Shown: piece after piece, positions 24,002 through 35,110 of the stretch | How the letters are laid out: each line of letters begins with the position of its first letter | Position numbering within the stretch: the stretch's first letter is position 1 | Assembly: GCA_027625915.1 (NCBI GenBank) | Contig: JANTQA010000057.1 | Location: 10,354,001 to 10,418,000, forward strand | DNA length: 64,000 bases | DNA from: Anaeramoeba flamelloides | Taxonomy: Eukaryota > Metamonada > Anaeramoebidae | Direction: 5' to 3' | The notes under the pieces: generated by a model | Seen by the model: the letters and a program-made list of their open reading frames with translations, nothing else | What the model was told of the DNA's origin: nothing | Databases searched by the model: none | Translations under genes and position numbers: made by a program

Positions 24002-27000
24002 ATGTCAAGAAGATACGATACCAAAACAACAATATTCTCTCCAGAAGGAAGACTTTATCAAGTTGAATATGCAATGGAAGCTATTCGCCACGCTGGTTCA
24101 GCAGTAGGAATTCTTGCAACAGGTAATAGCTTAATTAAATTCTCGAATCTCCAAAAAAAAAAAAAAAAAGAAAAAAAGAAAAAAAGAAAAAACAAAAAAG
24201 AAAAAGGAAAAAAATAAAAAGAAAATCTGATTGTTTCTTTATTCCTCCAAAATGAACAAAACCCATTAATTGACGATTTTTGCTCTTCTTTTTAACATAA
24301 CTGTTTATTAATTTTGGATTTTATTGTTTACTTTTTTTTTTGACTAATTTTCCTGCCACTTCACAACAAAACAAAACAAAACAAAATAAACAAAATAAAA
24401 AAAGATGGTGTAGTTCTTGCAACTGAAAAAAGAGTTGTTTCGCCTTTGTTAGATCAGAGTATCATTTCAAAAACTGAAATCTCAAATAGCGAAAAATTGT
24501 ATAAAATAGACTCCCATTTAGTTTGTGCTGTAGCAGGGATCACATCTGATGCAAACACTTTAATTAATATAAGCCGAATGACTTGTCAAAGACACACTTA
24601 TACTTATGGACAAAAAATGCCAATTGAACAATTGGTAAGAAGAGTTTGTGATATTAAACAAGGTAATCTTTCCCACATTCACTTGTTTTTTTCTTTTTCT
24701 TTTTTTTTCCAAATTTTGCTTGTTTCTTTTATTTTCTTTATTGTTGAAATCACAAAACCAATAGGAAAAATTTTTTTTGAAATTTGAAGGAAAAAATTTC
24801 TTTTCCTCTTACAGCTGTTAGGTTTTTTTTAATTTGAGAAATAAAAAGAAAATTATATAAATTTTCGGTTTCTTTCGCAAATCAAAAAAAACCGCAGTTA
24901 GCTTTTCCAGAATTTAAAAGATTTGAGTAAAATCAAGATTTTTCTCTTTTCTTTTGAATTCTGGAAAAGCGCCGTTAGGTTTTCTTGAGTTTTCTGTTTA
25001 TTTGTAAAATCAATAGATTTTCGTTAGGTTTTTTTTACTTTTCGAAATAAACCGAAAATTTATTAAATTTTCTGTTTATTTCAAAAAGTAAAAAAAACCT
25101 AGAACACTTAACAAATAAAACAGAAAACCTCAAGAAAACCTAGGCACTCTACGGTACCCTACGGCACCCTACGGCACTTTTCGTTAGGTTTTCCAGAATT
25201 CAAAAGAATGGACTAAAATCAAAAGATTTAACTCAATTCTTTTAAGGGACTAGTCTCTATTAATTTTTTTTTTTGATCAACAACTAAATAAGGAATCCTT
25301 ATCTTGAAACATGTTTAAAATTGATAAAAAACAGGTTTTTTCAATGTTAGAACTTTTAGTTCTTGTTTTTTGAAAATTTTACAATTCTGTCAAAAAAAGT
25401 GACTTTAAAGGGACTAGTCGTCTACAACAACCAGACAAAATTTTAAAATATGTTATTGGTGGTATTCTCTACTTTCATATTTTGTAGATCCCAAGTGTCA
25501 AAAAATTCTGATCGAATAAGAAAGCCATAAAAGAAAATTGGTTTAGATAGATCAATTTTTTTTTTCCATTTTTTCTGAAAAAGAAAACTATTAAATTCAT
25601 TTTTTTTCTCACAATTTAACAAGTTTTTACCCCTTTTATTGTCATTTTGATCATTATTATACCAAAACATTTCTTTGTTACCCGTAATATTAATATAAAG
25701 ATTTTTTTTCAATTTTGAGATAAAACTTTTGGTTAACCAAAAAAATGATATATTCAACGGATTAAAAAATAATTGTATTTTTTTAAGAATGATAGTTATA
25801 GTCATAAAATTTTAAACTCATTTAAAAATTTTACTCAGAAATTTTGTTTTTGTTTTAAGATGAAATTCGATTTTTCAAAATAAAATTTTCTTGAAGATAT
25901 TTTTGAATTAGCAAATTTTATCCTCAAAATTCAAAATCATTTTTTTTCTGCCAAAAATGATTTGAATTGTTATAAGGATTCTTGTGAATAAGACCAAACA
26001 ATTTGTTAAAAAATTTTTCAAAATTGAAACTTTTTTTGCAATTTTTTTTATTTTTTTGAAAAAACCAGAAAACAACTTTTTCAAAACATTAAAGAAAAAA
26101 ATTTTTTTGCATAATAGATCTGAATTTAATTGATGATTTTTTGTTAAGTTTCTACCGAATATTCATTTATTGAATCACCTAAACCACGAATAGTTTTAAT
26201 GGCTAAGATTTGAATTGAAATATTAATCAAAGAAAAAGAAACTAAATAAAAAATTTGCTATCGAAATCAATACTTTCCAACCTAAAACGAAAAATATGTT
26301 TTCCCATTTTCAAGAATTAACTTAATTCTTAAACAAAATAATAGGTTACTTTTTTTCGTTTTATATTGGAAAGATGCAAATTTTGAATTTCAAAAAAGAG
26401 ACTCAAATCAATAAATTGTTTAAATCAGGCTAACTAATCCATTTCATAACTCGAAACACAAATTACAAAAAAAAAAATTTTCAAGATCTTGACAAGATTT
26501 CATTTTATTTTCAAAAATGACTACTCCCATAAAAATTTTTTTTAAAAAAATATCTTTATTGGATGAGAATTTTTTGATTAATTTTGGATTTAATTATTTT
26601 CTCAAAAATAATAATTATTCTCATTTTGAAAAACTAAAAAATAATTTAAAACTAGTGAATATTTTCTTATTCACTTCTGTTCATCCAACTTGACTCTATA
26701 AAGAACTCAATTTGTTTTTTCAATAATTACTTTTTACAAAAAATAGTTCTTATTCTTTTCTTTGATTTTTTTTGACTCTGACAAAAACTTTTGGGATGGT
26801 AATTTGGGAATACTTGAAAAAACTTCAAATTCAACAAAAACAAAAGAGTGTAAACTCAAAAAGTAGATTCATGAAAAAAAAAGAATGGTACAAGAAAAGA
26901 AAGAAAATCTTTTATTTTGAGTAAAGCATATATTGTATATTTTTTTTGAATCAAACTATTTTTTCATGCAAATCCAAAAAAAGCTTTTCAGGTTTATTTT

Positions 27001-27824
27001 TCAAATTATTTTTTGTAGGTCTTCCACAAACACAACAAGGTTTTACTTTCTTGCTCATATTTTTTTTTATTTTTTGTATTTTTGCGAAAAGTTGAAAAAA
27101 AGCAACTTTCAAAAAAGTGAAAAAAATGAAAAATATTTTTTATTTCTATAAAAACAATAACTAAATTTAATGAATGTAATTTATCGAGATTTCATTACTA
27201 TACAAAGAAGTTTTTCACTTTGATTTCAAATCTAAGTAATTGGCAAAAAAAAATCTAAATCTCTATTAAATTTACCTAAAAAAATTTAATAGGGATTAGT
27301 CCCTTCAATCATTTATTTTTTTTTTTCGATCTTCTTTTAATACTCTTATTCTTTGATTTTTCTGTCCTTTTCTGATAACAAATAAATGAAAAACAATATT
27401 AGGATATACCCAATATGGAGGATTAAGACCATTCGGCGTTTCCTTTTTATTTGCTGGTTATGATGAAGATTTTGGATTTCAATTATACTTGGCAGATCCA
27501 TCTGGAAACTATTCAGGTTGGAAGGCAGTAGCCATCGGGACAAATCACAATTCTGCAACATCCATGTTGCGTTCTGAATTTAAAATCAATAAAGAACAAA
27601 CTGGTGACAATCTTGAAGGAACAAAGGAATTAAATTTAAAAGAAGCTACAAAGCTTGTTGTAAAAGTTTTGGCTAAAACCATGGACTCCACTTCACTTAA
27701 TTCTGAAAAACTTGAATTTTCTTTTGTGAAAAAGGTAGATGGAAAAATCGTGACTGAAATTTTAAGTCCTAAAAAGGTTGACGAATTGCTAAAAGAACAT
27801 AAGGATGTGATTGAAGAAGATTAA
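24002..27824 (+). CDS. PSMA4: 20S proteasome alpha subunit, PSMA4/Pre9 type (alpha-3)
   Basis: Structural alpha-ring subunit of the 20S core particle, nuclear and cytosolic protein degradation. Exons by eye: 24002-24122, 24405-24662 and 27403-27824, giving 266 residues, close to the ~261 of animal PSMA4. The N-terminus carries the alpha-subunit signature ([20 protein letters not shown]) and [34 protein letters not shown] and [11 protein letters not shown] are diagnostic of the alpha-3 (PSMA4) branch. The C-terminal tail is short and acidic ([17 protein letters not shown]). The second intron is 2.74 kb and contains a hairpin cluster and an inserted element. AATAAA at 27931 may be the poly(A) signal. 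All splice phases agree. Confidence 0.95.
24816..25245. repeat. GTTAGG hairpin cluster A (in PSMA4 intron 2)
   Basis: A chain of long imperfect palindromes. Arms seen: GTTAGGTTTTTTTTAATTTG against CAAATCAAAAAAAACC; GCTTTTCCAGAATTTAAAAG against CTTTTGAATTCTGGAAAAGC; GTTAGGTTTTCTTGAGTTTT against CTCAAGAAAACCTA, which encloses a further inner palindrome with the arm GTTTATTTCAAAAAGT. A linker with three CTACGG(C/T)AC decamers lies at about 25141-25185. The last hairpin is cut by the GGGACTAGTC-ended element that follows. Confidence 0.8.
25246..27303. mobile_element. Element with GGGACTAGTC ends in PSMA4 intron 2
   Basis: The left end GGGACTAGTCTCTATTAATT follows TTAA (25242-25245). The reverse complement of the right end is GGGACTAATCCCTATTAAAT, followed outside by TTCA. 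About 25 bases match with a few differences. Inside lies the dispersed repeat 25410-26370, including a second GGGACTAGTC at about 25411. A minus-strand frame of ~120 codons (25443-25805) has a degraded counterpart at 62 kb, so it may be the remains of a transposon protein. The ends resemble those at 7674 and 53296. Confidence 0.5.
25410..26370 (-). repeat. Dispersed repeat shared in inverted orientation with 61570-62520
   Basis: Nearly 1 kb aligns by eye to the reverse complement of 61570-62520. Anchors include AAAATATGTTATTGGTGGTA, AAATTTTATCCTCAAAATTC, AATAGATCTGAATTTAATTG and TTTTCAAGAATTAACTTAAT. Strand is given by a minus-strand frame with [20 protein letters not shown] and [20 protein letters not shown] that is partly conserved at the protein level in the other copy ([20 protein letters not shown]). 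This points to a former coding region of a transposon of unknown class. Confidence 0.65.
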
Positions 27825-28675
27825 AAATTCTCTTTTGTTTGTTTTCTTTTTGATATAACTTGACGAAAAAAAATTTTTTTTTATTTATTTTGTATTAAGA
27901 TTGAATATTCTTTTTCATTAGCAATATTAAAATAAAAAAGCAATTATTTAGTAATTTGAAATCACAAAATATGAATAATTAAATTTAATCTATTTATTTT
28001 TCTTCAAAAAATTGAATATTAAAATGTTATACACACGAAAAAATAAGAAAATTATATTGAGAAAAAATCAAGTTGTTAAATTACTGTTTTGCTATTGTTT
28101 TTTTTTTTAATTATTATTACCACCAAAACAATAACTGTTTATATTCCAAAGATCTCAAGACCATTATTTGTTTTTGAAAATGATCAATTTTTTTTATTAA
28201 AGTATTAAAATAAAAAATCAAATACACAATTATAATTATGATATTTTTTTGAATAAAAGTTGAAAAATATATTTTTATCAAATTTATTCTTTAAAATAGA
28301 AAATACAATATTTAGCTAAACCTAAACTGGTATTCTTGTTTGGTGTTTTACTTGTAAACTTTGTTTTGGTAAAAAGTTGCAAAAAACTTTTTCCAAATAT
28401 CAATTATTTTTGATAATTAACCTTTGAAGAATTAATAAGAAATATGCAGAATAAAACAAATTCAGAGAAGAGTTGATCTCCTATGAAGTAAGTCTAAACT
28501 ATCAATATAATTTCTTAAAAAATTTCACAATTCAAATTCTTAGTAAAACCATTAAAAAAAAACAATAATGTTCAAATTGATCTTTTCTTGAAGATCATTG
28601 AAAAGTCCAATAGAAATCAACGTGATTTTTCTACAAACATTTCTGGTGTTTCAATAACATTATAATATCATTTTT
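27825..28675. other. 3' flank of PSMA4 and spacer
   Basis: AT-rich DNA with AATAAA at 27931. No gene seen until the reverse transcriptase remnant. Confidence 0.4.
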
Positions 28676-29450
28676 TAAAAGAAGGAATAGGATTTTATCA
28701 AGGAGATCCTCTTTTTACTTGTTTGTTTGGATTTATTTACAATTTTTTAATTGAAAAAATAAAATACTTAGTACATCATGTTCAAATGTTTGTAGATGAC
28801 TTAATTTTAATAATGGAAGGACCTATTCCAGAAATTGACAATTAGTTGATAATAATTTATAACATTATCTAAAAATTTGGAATGAACCCAAATATTGATA
28901 AAATTTTAAAACTAGATCAATTATCCGATATAAAGTATTTAGGAATTTGGATTGAAATAGAGAAACATTTTCAAAAAAAGTTTTGAAAAAGTAAAGTTCA
29001 ATTTAAAAAAATCAAAATAATTTTTAAACAGTTAAAATTAGCAAATGGTATAAAATTGCAAATGTTCAAAGTAATATACATTTATCCAATTATTCTATGG
29101 ATTAGTTATTTTTATTTTAACCTATATATAAAACAACACCATAGATGTTTGGATAAATAAAAAAGTAACAAAATTCCTAAAAATCAATTCCTATTCCCCA
29201 AGAATTATTAATAAAATTGACACAAAAATTGACCAAGTCAGAATTTCAATCTATAAAAGAAGATTTGAACTCAAAAAAAAAAATTGAAATTCTCAGTCTT
29301 GAACAAATATCAAAAAAATTTCAAATTTACAAAAAAAAATCAACAAAAATATTAATTGGAAAGTAAGAAAATTTAAAAATACTAAATACGAATCTAAATC
29401 AATTTTGGAAATCTAATAATAAATAATTCTGGGTGGAAGGGTCAGAAATA
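28676..29450 (+). mobile_element. LINE reverse transcriptase remnant
   Basis: The plus strand encodes GFYQGDPLFTCLFGFIYNFL, then QMFVDDLILIMEG, then after further blocks YLGIWIE and LKLANGIKLQMFKVIYIYPI. QGDPL, the (F/Y)xDD active-site box and the following YLG are, in order, hallmarks of non-LTR reverse transcriptases. The FVDD box is at 28789-28800. Stops and frame changes interrupt it (for example TAG shortly after the FVDD box), and the ends are not clear. It may be the RT part of the same family as the 3' ends at 2820 and 20270, all on the + strand. Confidence 0.72.
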
Positions 29451-29486
29451 TCTAAAAATTATTTGGTATAATAATAATATTTACAA

Positions 29487-29775
29487 ACGGTGGTGTCTTC
29501 AAGTTCCGTAGAGTGCCATCAAGTACCTAGAATTTTCAAGAATTCAACAATAAAAAGTAAAATCGTAGAATTCACTGTATATTTTAATTTCTAGAAAAGC
29601 TAACCGCGGTTATTTTTTTTTTCAATTTAAGAAATCAAAACAAAATTTATCAAATTTTATTTTAATTTCTCAAATTGAAAAAAAAAACTTAATGCAATTT
29701 TCGGAAATTTTAAAAGAATAGAGTAAAATCTTGGTTTTAACTCAATTCTTTTAAATTACTGAAATTCTAACAAGA
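29487..29775. repeat. GTTAGG hairpin cluster B (intergenic, decayed)
   Basis: The same modules as the other clusters, partly decayed. The decamer linker appears in inverted orientation (CCGTAGAGTGCC near 29505). A palindrome around CAATTTAAGAAATCAAAACA pairs with TTTTAATTTCTCAAATTG, and another around AAAAGAATAGAGTAAAATC pairs with TAACTCAATTCTTTTAAATT. It directly follows the LINE remnant. Confidence 0.65.
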
Positions 29776-30209
29776 ATTACTACTCTTATAATTCAACAAC
29801 TCATTATAATTATAATTATAAATTTCTTTTCTAAGAAGTTTTAAATTTTTAGAAATTCAATTAATTTTAATATTGAGTCTTTGTTGTATAGTATAAAGTC
29901 ATTCGCAACAGGGTAGAGATAATTTTTTTAATTTATTTTTGAAAGTAAATTATTTTTTAAATCTTGAAACAATCATATTTTCGATTTCAAATTCTGTTTT
30001 GAAAAGAAGAACTGAAATATTTCTGTTTATTTTGTATATTATCAGTAAAAAATGCATAATCCAAGAGTTTAGATAATTTAAAGTTTTTATTTTATACTTA
30101 CATATTTTGAATTACATATGCGAAATGACTTTATATAAAAGATTTAAATAATCTAATTTTCAAATTATTTATTAGTAAATAATTATTAAATAATTCTTTG
30201 GAATTGTTA

Positions 30210-30408
30210 CAGTCAGTTCTACTTTTAGGAGACAATATTTTAACGAAATTTAAGGCAGAAAAAAAATCTCAAATTAAAGCACAAAATTTAGAATTATTTT
30301 TTTTTTAACAAATTATTTTACTAGAATCAAAAATTTTATGCCTTAATTTGAGATTTTTATGGTGCTTTAAATTATGTAGAAGTTGTGCCTAAAAAGTGGA
30401 ACTGACTG
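30210..30408. mobile_element. Tc1-like MITE, CAGTCAGTTCCAC family (copy 4)
   Basis: CAGTCAGTTCTACTTTTAGG follows TA (30208-30209); the right end reverse complemented is CAGTCAGTTCCACTTTTTAG. It is 199 bp with the family's inner blocks ACGAAATTTAAGGCA and AATTAAAGCACAAAATTT. The right-hand TA is separated by GA, presumably mutated. Confidence 0.8.
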
Positions 30409-31094
30409 GATAAGTTTCTTTTTCTTTTAATAGAATCTAGACTATATATGAAAATTTTTTTAAAAGTAAATACTCATATCTTTAATATTAGATAGAGCAT
30501 TTTTATAATTTCTCTTAAGTCATTTATACAGCTTTAATCCAGATTTTCTTTTAATTTTTCATTGATTTGAAATTAAGGGTTAAAATGTCTCCATCTCAAT
30601 TAATATTGAATCTTTCCCAAATATTTTAATTCTCAATACATCAAATATTGAATTAGCTTTCAATCAATACGTTTAATTGCATAATATAAAGATCAATATT
30701 TCAGTCAGCTTTCCAAAATAATCACACATCCCAAGATTTCAAATAAAACATCAAAGCGCTCAATTCTCAAAGATGGAATAATTAATAATATAAGCTGATT
30801 ATTTGAATGAAAAATTTGAAAAGTTACATCAATTATAAAATCTTTTTTTAGAAAAACTGTAGAAAAAATTTGTTCCATTTATTTTGCAACAAATAGTCAT
30901 TAATTTAGAGGTGATATAATAAATACTAAAGAATCTTTATCTTTGTTTCAGTTCTTAACTTAATTTTAAATCAAAAAATTAAATAAAATAATTAACCATT
31001 TTTTTCAAAGTGGATTTATTTTATCTTTTTTTTGAAATTTTCTTCTTAATTTTCTTAACGTGTTAAGATTAATTGATCAAAAAAACCCTTATTT
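30409..31094. other. Spacer upstream of the Spt7-like gene
   Basis: AT-rich, no gene seen. The proximal part should contain the promoter of the following gene; the last 80 bases are T-rich and then hold a small palindrome. Confidence 0.4.
31054..31067. promoter_or_regulatory. Palindrome CTTAACGTGTTAAG before the Spt7-like start
   Basis: The two 6-base arms CTTAAC/GTTAAG surround GT, 27 bases before the ATG. Symmetry and position would suit a dimeric DNA-binding site, but nothing else supports this and chance palindromes are common in AT-rich DNA. Confidence 0.2.
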
Positions 31095-33464
31095 ATGGAA
31101 AGGCTATATGAAATTAGCAAATCTTCTCTGAAAGAAGAACAATTTCTGAACAACTTAACCATGAAAGAAAAAGAAATTTTAAAAAAAGCACTTGAAAATA
31201 AGCATAACTTTGATGAGCTCTTTGTGAATCGTGAGGAAAATGAAACAGCAAAGTATTTATTTTATCATATTCGGACATACATATCACGCAAATTAAGTCG
31301 CCAATTCTTGTATAACAATTTGGAAAACCAAGGAAGGTATTATTTGTTACATAGCGATCCACCCTTGAATGAGGAATTAGTGGAGAAGCAGAAATTAAAA
31401 CTGCAAACAACAGACAACTCTTTATTATCTTTTGAGAATGGGAATGGTTTAAATTTTGAAGACTTTGGGGAAACTGACAATTATTTAGAATTAGACAGCT
31501 TCGATCCAATGGGGGAATTGGATTCAATGTCTGTTGGCTTAGGATCAAATATGGTGAATGAAACAACAAAAACAAATACAAGCAATAGTCTCGACAATAG
31601 TAATCCCAATACAAATTCAAGTACTAACACAAACAGCCATACAGCAACAACATCTGAAACAACAAGACAAATTAATTCAAATAACAACACAACCACAGAA
31701 AAAGGTTATCAGTTATACGGGATACCAAATTATATTAACCAGTCTGAATTGATCTGGGTTAATCATCCCAAACAGATCGTTAAGCAATTGTATACCGCAC
31801 TGTGGCACGTCTTTACCGAGATAACTAATTATGAACCACATTGCTTCATTTTTATTGAAAAGGTGACAAATGATTTTGCACCAGGCTATGATTTGGTGGT
31901 TGAGAAACCGATGTATTTAAAGAAAATGGAAAGCAAAATCATCAAATTGAAATATGAATCAAAATTGAAATTTGCTTCTGATTTTCATTTAATGATCGAA
32001 AATTGTAGGGCCTATAACAACCACCCTGATTCGAAACCCTTTTTAATTAATGCCTCTGAAATGGAATCAAAAATGAACCAATTGTTACTGGGTGTACCAA
32101 ATTTAAAAATTGAGAAGGGCTTTTTAAGATTTAGTCAGCTCGGTATGAACAGCGGGGTCTTTTCTAAAATGACAACAAAAGAAATTTTTCAATTTGAGAA
32201 ATCCTTCAAAAAATTGGAAAATAATATGGAAAATGTTAAATCAAACAACCTCTCTGAAAAAATCATTTCTTCGTTAATAATAGAATCAAGTGGAATACAA
32301 GAAAATGAAGGAAAAAAGAGAAAGGAAAAAGAAAACAAAATGGAAGCAAGAAATGAAAAAAATAAACAAGAAAAAATAGAAACAGAAAATGACAATAATG
32401 ATGAAATTGAAAAGGGAAAGGAAAATGAAAATGAAAATGAAAATAAGGAAAATAAAAATGAAAATAAAAAAGAAAAAGAAAATGAAAAGGAAAAAGAAAA
32501 AATTCCAAATGAGGAAAAAAATAAAAAAATTGGAAGATTAGATAAAAGAAAAAAAGAAAAAATTGAAATTGAAATAAAAAGAATAATTGGATCTGATAGA
32601 ATTGATGAAAAAATGATTAAAATTGAAAAAGAAAATAGATTAAAAGAACAATTATTTTTAGCAGTTCAATTATCTTTAAATTTTGAAGAACAAGAAGCCA
32701 TAACAGAAAATACTCAAAGAAAAAAATATTTAAATCAAGGGCCACTTCAATTTAAGACACCTTTGCCAAGATTATTTAAACATGGTGTTTTTGATTATAA
32801 AGATTTACTTATTAATGCCAATAATCAACAAAAAATTCAAAATTATGAAAAAAAAAATATTGGAAATACAAAAGAAATTCAGAATATAGAAGAGAATAAT
32901 ACAAGCACAGACCAAAACATTGACTTAAATATTAATCAAACTGGAAATGAAATGGAAATTGAAATAGAAGATGAAAACGCTCATGAGAATGAAATTGAAA
33001 TTGAAATTGAAAGGGGAAAGGAAAAGAAGGAAAATAACAAAAGTTCGGATGAATTATTAGATGAGAAAAAAAGCAAAAAATATCTTAAAACTGATTTACC
33101 AAAGAAATTACAAAGAGAATTAGTCACGAATTGTAATTACTGTGAAGAAGAAAAAGAAATGAGAGAAATTTGGAAAGCTGGTGTATTAAATTTTTTACAA
33201 GCTTCTGGTTATGATAGAATTAATTCCATTGCCTTTTTACTATTAGTTGACCATAGCTTATCATTTATCAATGATTTTATTTCCAATATGAATTTGTTAA
33301 AAGAAAGAAACCAATTAAATTCTCTAAATATAGATCTCTTAACACTCGCAATACAATGCCTAAGTTCGGTTAATACGGGTAGATCAGATCTGAAGCGATT
33401 TTCTGAAGAAGATACAATAATTAAAAAAGAAATAAATAAAGATAAAGTTTTTGAAAAAAATTAA
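31095..33464 (+). CDS. Spt7-like SAGA subunit (bromodomain plus histone-fold region)
   Basis: Intronless frame of 789 residues from ATG 31095. Residues ~225-332 form a bromodomain: APGYDLVVEKPMYLKKMESK, helix with KFASDFHLMIENCRAYN, where Asn308 is the acetyl-lysine-contacting Asn. Residues ~690-760 (REIWKAGVLNFLQASGYDRI, NSIAFLLLVDHSLSFINDFI) look like a Bromo_TP-type histone fold. Bromodomain followed by a histone fold is the architecture of fungal Spt7, a scaffold of the SAGA coactivator whose fold pairs with Ada1. The middle (~400-540) is a Glu/Asn/Lys-rich low-complexity tract and 150-200 is Asn/Thr-rich. Another bromodomain protein remains possible; the order of domains decided the call. 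It acts in the nucleus on chromatin. No clear poly(A) signal precedes the downstream repeat. Confidence 0.72.
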   Translation: MERLYEISKSSLKEEQFLNNLTMKEKEILKKALENKHNFDELFVNREENETAKYLFYHIRTYISRKLSRQFLYNNLENQGRYYLLHSDPPLNEELVEKQKLKLQTTDNSLLSFENGNGLNFEDFGETDNYLELDSFDPMGELDSMSVGLGSNMVNETTKTNTSNSLDNSNPNTNSSTNTNSHTATTSETTRQINSNNNTTTEKGYQLYGIPNYINQSELIWVNHPKQIVKQLYTALWHVFTEITNYEPHCFIFIEKVTNDFAPGYDLVVEKPMYLKKMESKIIKLKYESKLKFASDFHLMIENCRAYNNHPDSKPFLINASEMESKMNQLLLGVPNLKIEKGFLRFSQLGMNSGVFSKMTTKEIFQFEKSFKKLENNMENVKSNNLSEKIISSLIIESSGIQENEGKKRKEKENKMEARNEKNKQEKIETENDNNDEIEKGKENENENENKENKNENKKEKENEKEKEKIPNEEKNKKIGRLDKRKKEKIEIEIKRIIGSDRIDEKMIKIEKENRLKEQLFLAVQLSLNFEEQEAITENTQRKKYLNQGPLQFKTPLPRLFKHGVFDYKDLLINANNQQKIQNYEKKNIGNTKEIQNIEENNTSTDQNIDLNINQTGNEMEIEIEDENAHENEIEIEIERGKEKKENNKSSDELLDEKKSKKYLKTDLPKKLQRELVTNCNYCEEEKEMREIWKAGVLNFLQASGYDRINSIAFLLLVDHSLSFINDFISNMNLLKERNQLNSLNIDLLTLAIQCLSSVNTGRSDLKRFSEEDTIIKKEINKDKVFEKN

Positions 33465-33529
33465 AAAAATTTTTTTTCTTAATAATTATAATGTATAAAT
33501 CATTTATTTAATTTCAAATTTGGTATCTT

Positions 33530-34672
33530 AATTCGCACCCCGAATTGACCTAAATTTGATCAAGTTTAAAATAAAAGATTTAAAAATGATATTGTTATAA
33601 TAATATATTTATTTTGTTATTTATCTTTAATCCAGATTTGAATTACAATAACAAAACTAATTTATCATTGAACTATTTTAACTTTTTATTGTATTGTTTT
33701 TTGTGATCTTGGAAAAAAAAAATATATTGATTTTATTTTGGAATTATTTTTTTACAAGATTTTTTACTTTTTTTTAAAAATTTTAAAAATTAGAAACCTT
33801 ATTATTATAATAGTAATTCAAAGTATAATACATTGATTTATTATTAATAATTATAAAATTATTTTGTTCATTTGATGATAATCGATTACATAAATACAAA
33901 AATATACTATAATGAGAAATTATCATTTTTTTTTTAGAAAAAATTTCAACAAATATTGAATTAAGAGAAAAATCAAATTTATTTCTTTAGGCCAAAATTA
34001 AAAGTTCGATTTGTATAATTTTCTAAAATACCGATTCTAGCAATAGAAAATCATTAGAAAAGAAAAATAAAAATAAAAATGGTAAAATTATTTCATTTAT
34101 TAAATTGGAATTCAATAAATAAAAACTTTTAATATAGATAAAATAATCAATACTATATTTAAATAAATAAATTAAAAAAAACACCAAAATATTATTCAAA
34201 GACATAAAATATTTTTCGAAAACAAGAATCCTTTTTTGAATTCTAATATTAGTGAAAATTTGAAAAAAATATTAGTAAAATTTGAATTTTTCAATTATAA
34301 TTAATCTAAACTCTTTTTCAAAAATTGTTACTCACCTGAAATAATAAATTGAAAAAAAAAATTATCATTTAGTATTCAAGAACAATTAATAACTAAATAT
34401 AATTTATAATTAACTTTTAAGTCATTCTAAATATATAAAAGCCTGATATATTGAAAATTAAAAAAAAAAAATAAAACCAAAAACTAAAAAAAAGTGCGTC
34501 ACAATTTTCGAAATGAGTATTACCGATTTTTTATTACTGAACTTTAACTGAAAAAAAGTTGAACAACAAGATTTTTGATTATTAATTAAATTTAATTTCA
34601 AAGACATTACATAGTCGAAATTTTCAAAGTGCTTATTTGTCTTTTAGAAGATCTCTTTTTTTTTCGACATTG

Positions 34673-34708
<36 letters not shown>

Positions 34709-35110
34709 AAAGAAAACAAATAAATAAAAAAAATTTTTTTTCAAAGAAAAAGAAAAAGAAAAAGAAAAAGAAAAAGAAAAACAAAAATTTGAAAAAGTAA
34801 AACTAAAATTTGCAAAATTAGAAAAAATGATTCTAATCCAAAAATTTGAAAATATTTTTTGTATAGAATACTGGAATAAACCCTCAAAAAAACTTCCATT
34901 GGCATAATAAAGTGAGTCAAAATTTTTGAAAAATAGTTTAGATATTTTAAAATAATTTTTGTTTAATGATCTCTTATTAAATAATGTTGTTTATTTTATG
35001 TCTTAATTTTTAAATGTAAAAATTAAAAAAAATGTTAAAATTTGAACAAAAATCAGATATTAGTGATATCAAACTATTGAACAAAATAATTTAAATTTGA
35101 AAAAATATCT
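33530..35110 (+). repeat. 1.6 kb mosaic dispersed repeat (copy 1)
   Basis: The left part (33530-34310) and right part (34950-35110) align by eye to 55856-56740; anchors are AATATATTTATTTTGTTATTT, GAATTAAGAGAAAAATCAAA, TTTATTTCTTTAGGCCAA and CTTATTAAATAATGTTGTTT. The middle block 34315-34690 is absent there but present at 61136-61500. No long frame exists. It ends about 1.6 kb before importin alpha. Confidence 0.6.
34315..34690 (+). repeat. Inserted block shared with 61136-61500
   Basis: Blocks CAAAAATTGTTACTCACCTG, ACCAAAAACTAAAAAAAAGT, GATTTTTTATTACTGAA and GACATTACATAGTC occur in the same order at 61136-61500. As the copy at 55.9-56.7 kb lacks it, this is either an insertion here or a deletion there. 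A poly(A) run and AAAAAG units (34681-34786) follow it. Confidence 0.55.

Noticed and set aside
32189-32508. Minus-strand Phe/Leu/Pro-rich frames opposite the Spt7-like gene
   Set aside because: They are complements of the Glu/Lys/Asn-rich repeat of the real gene.
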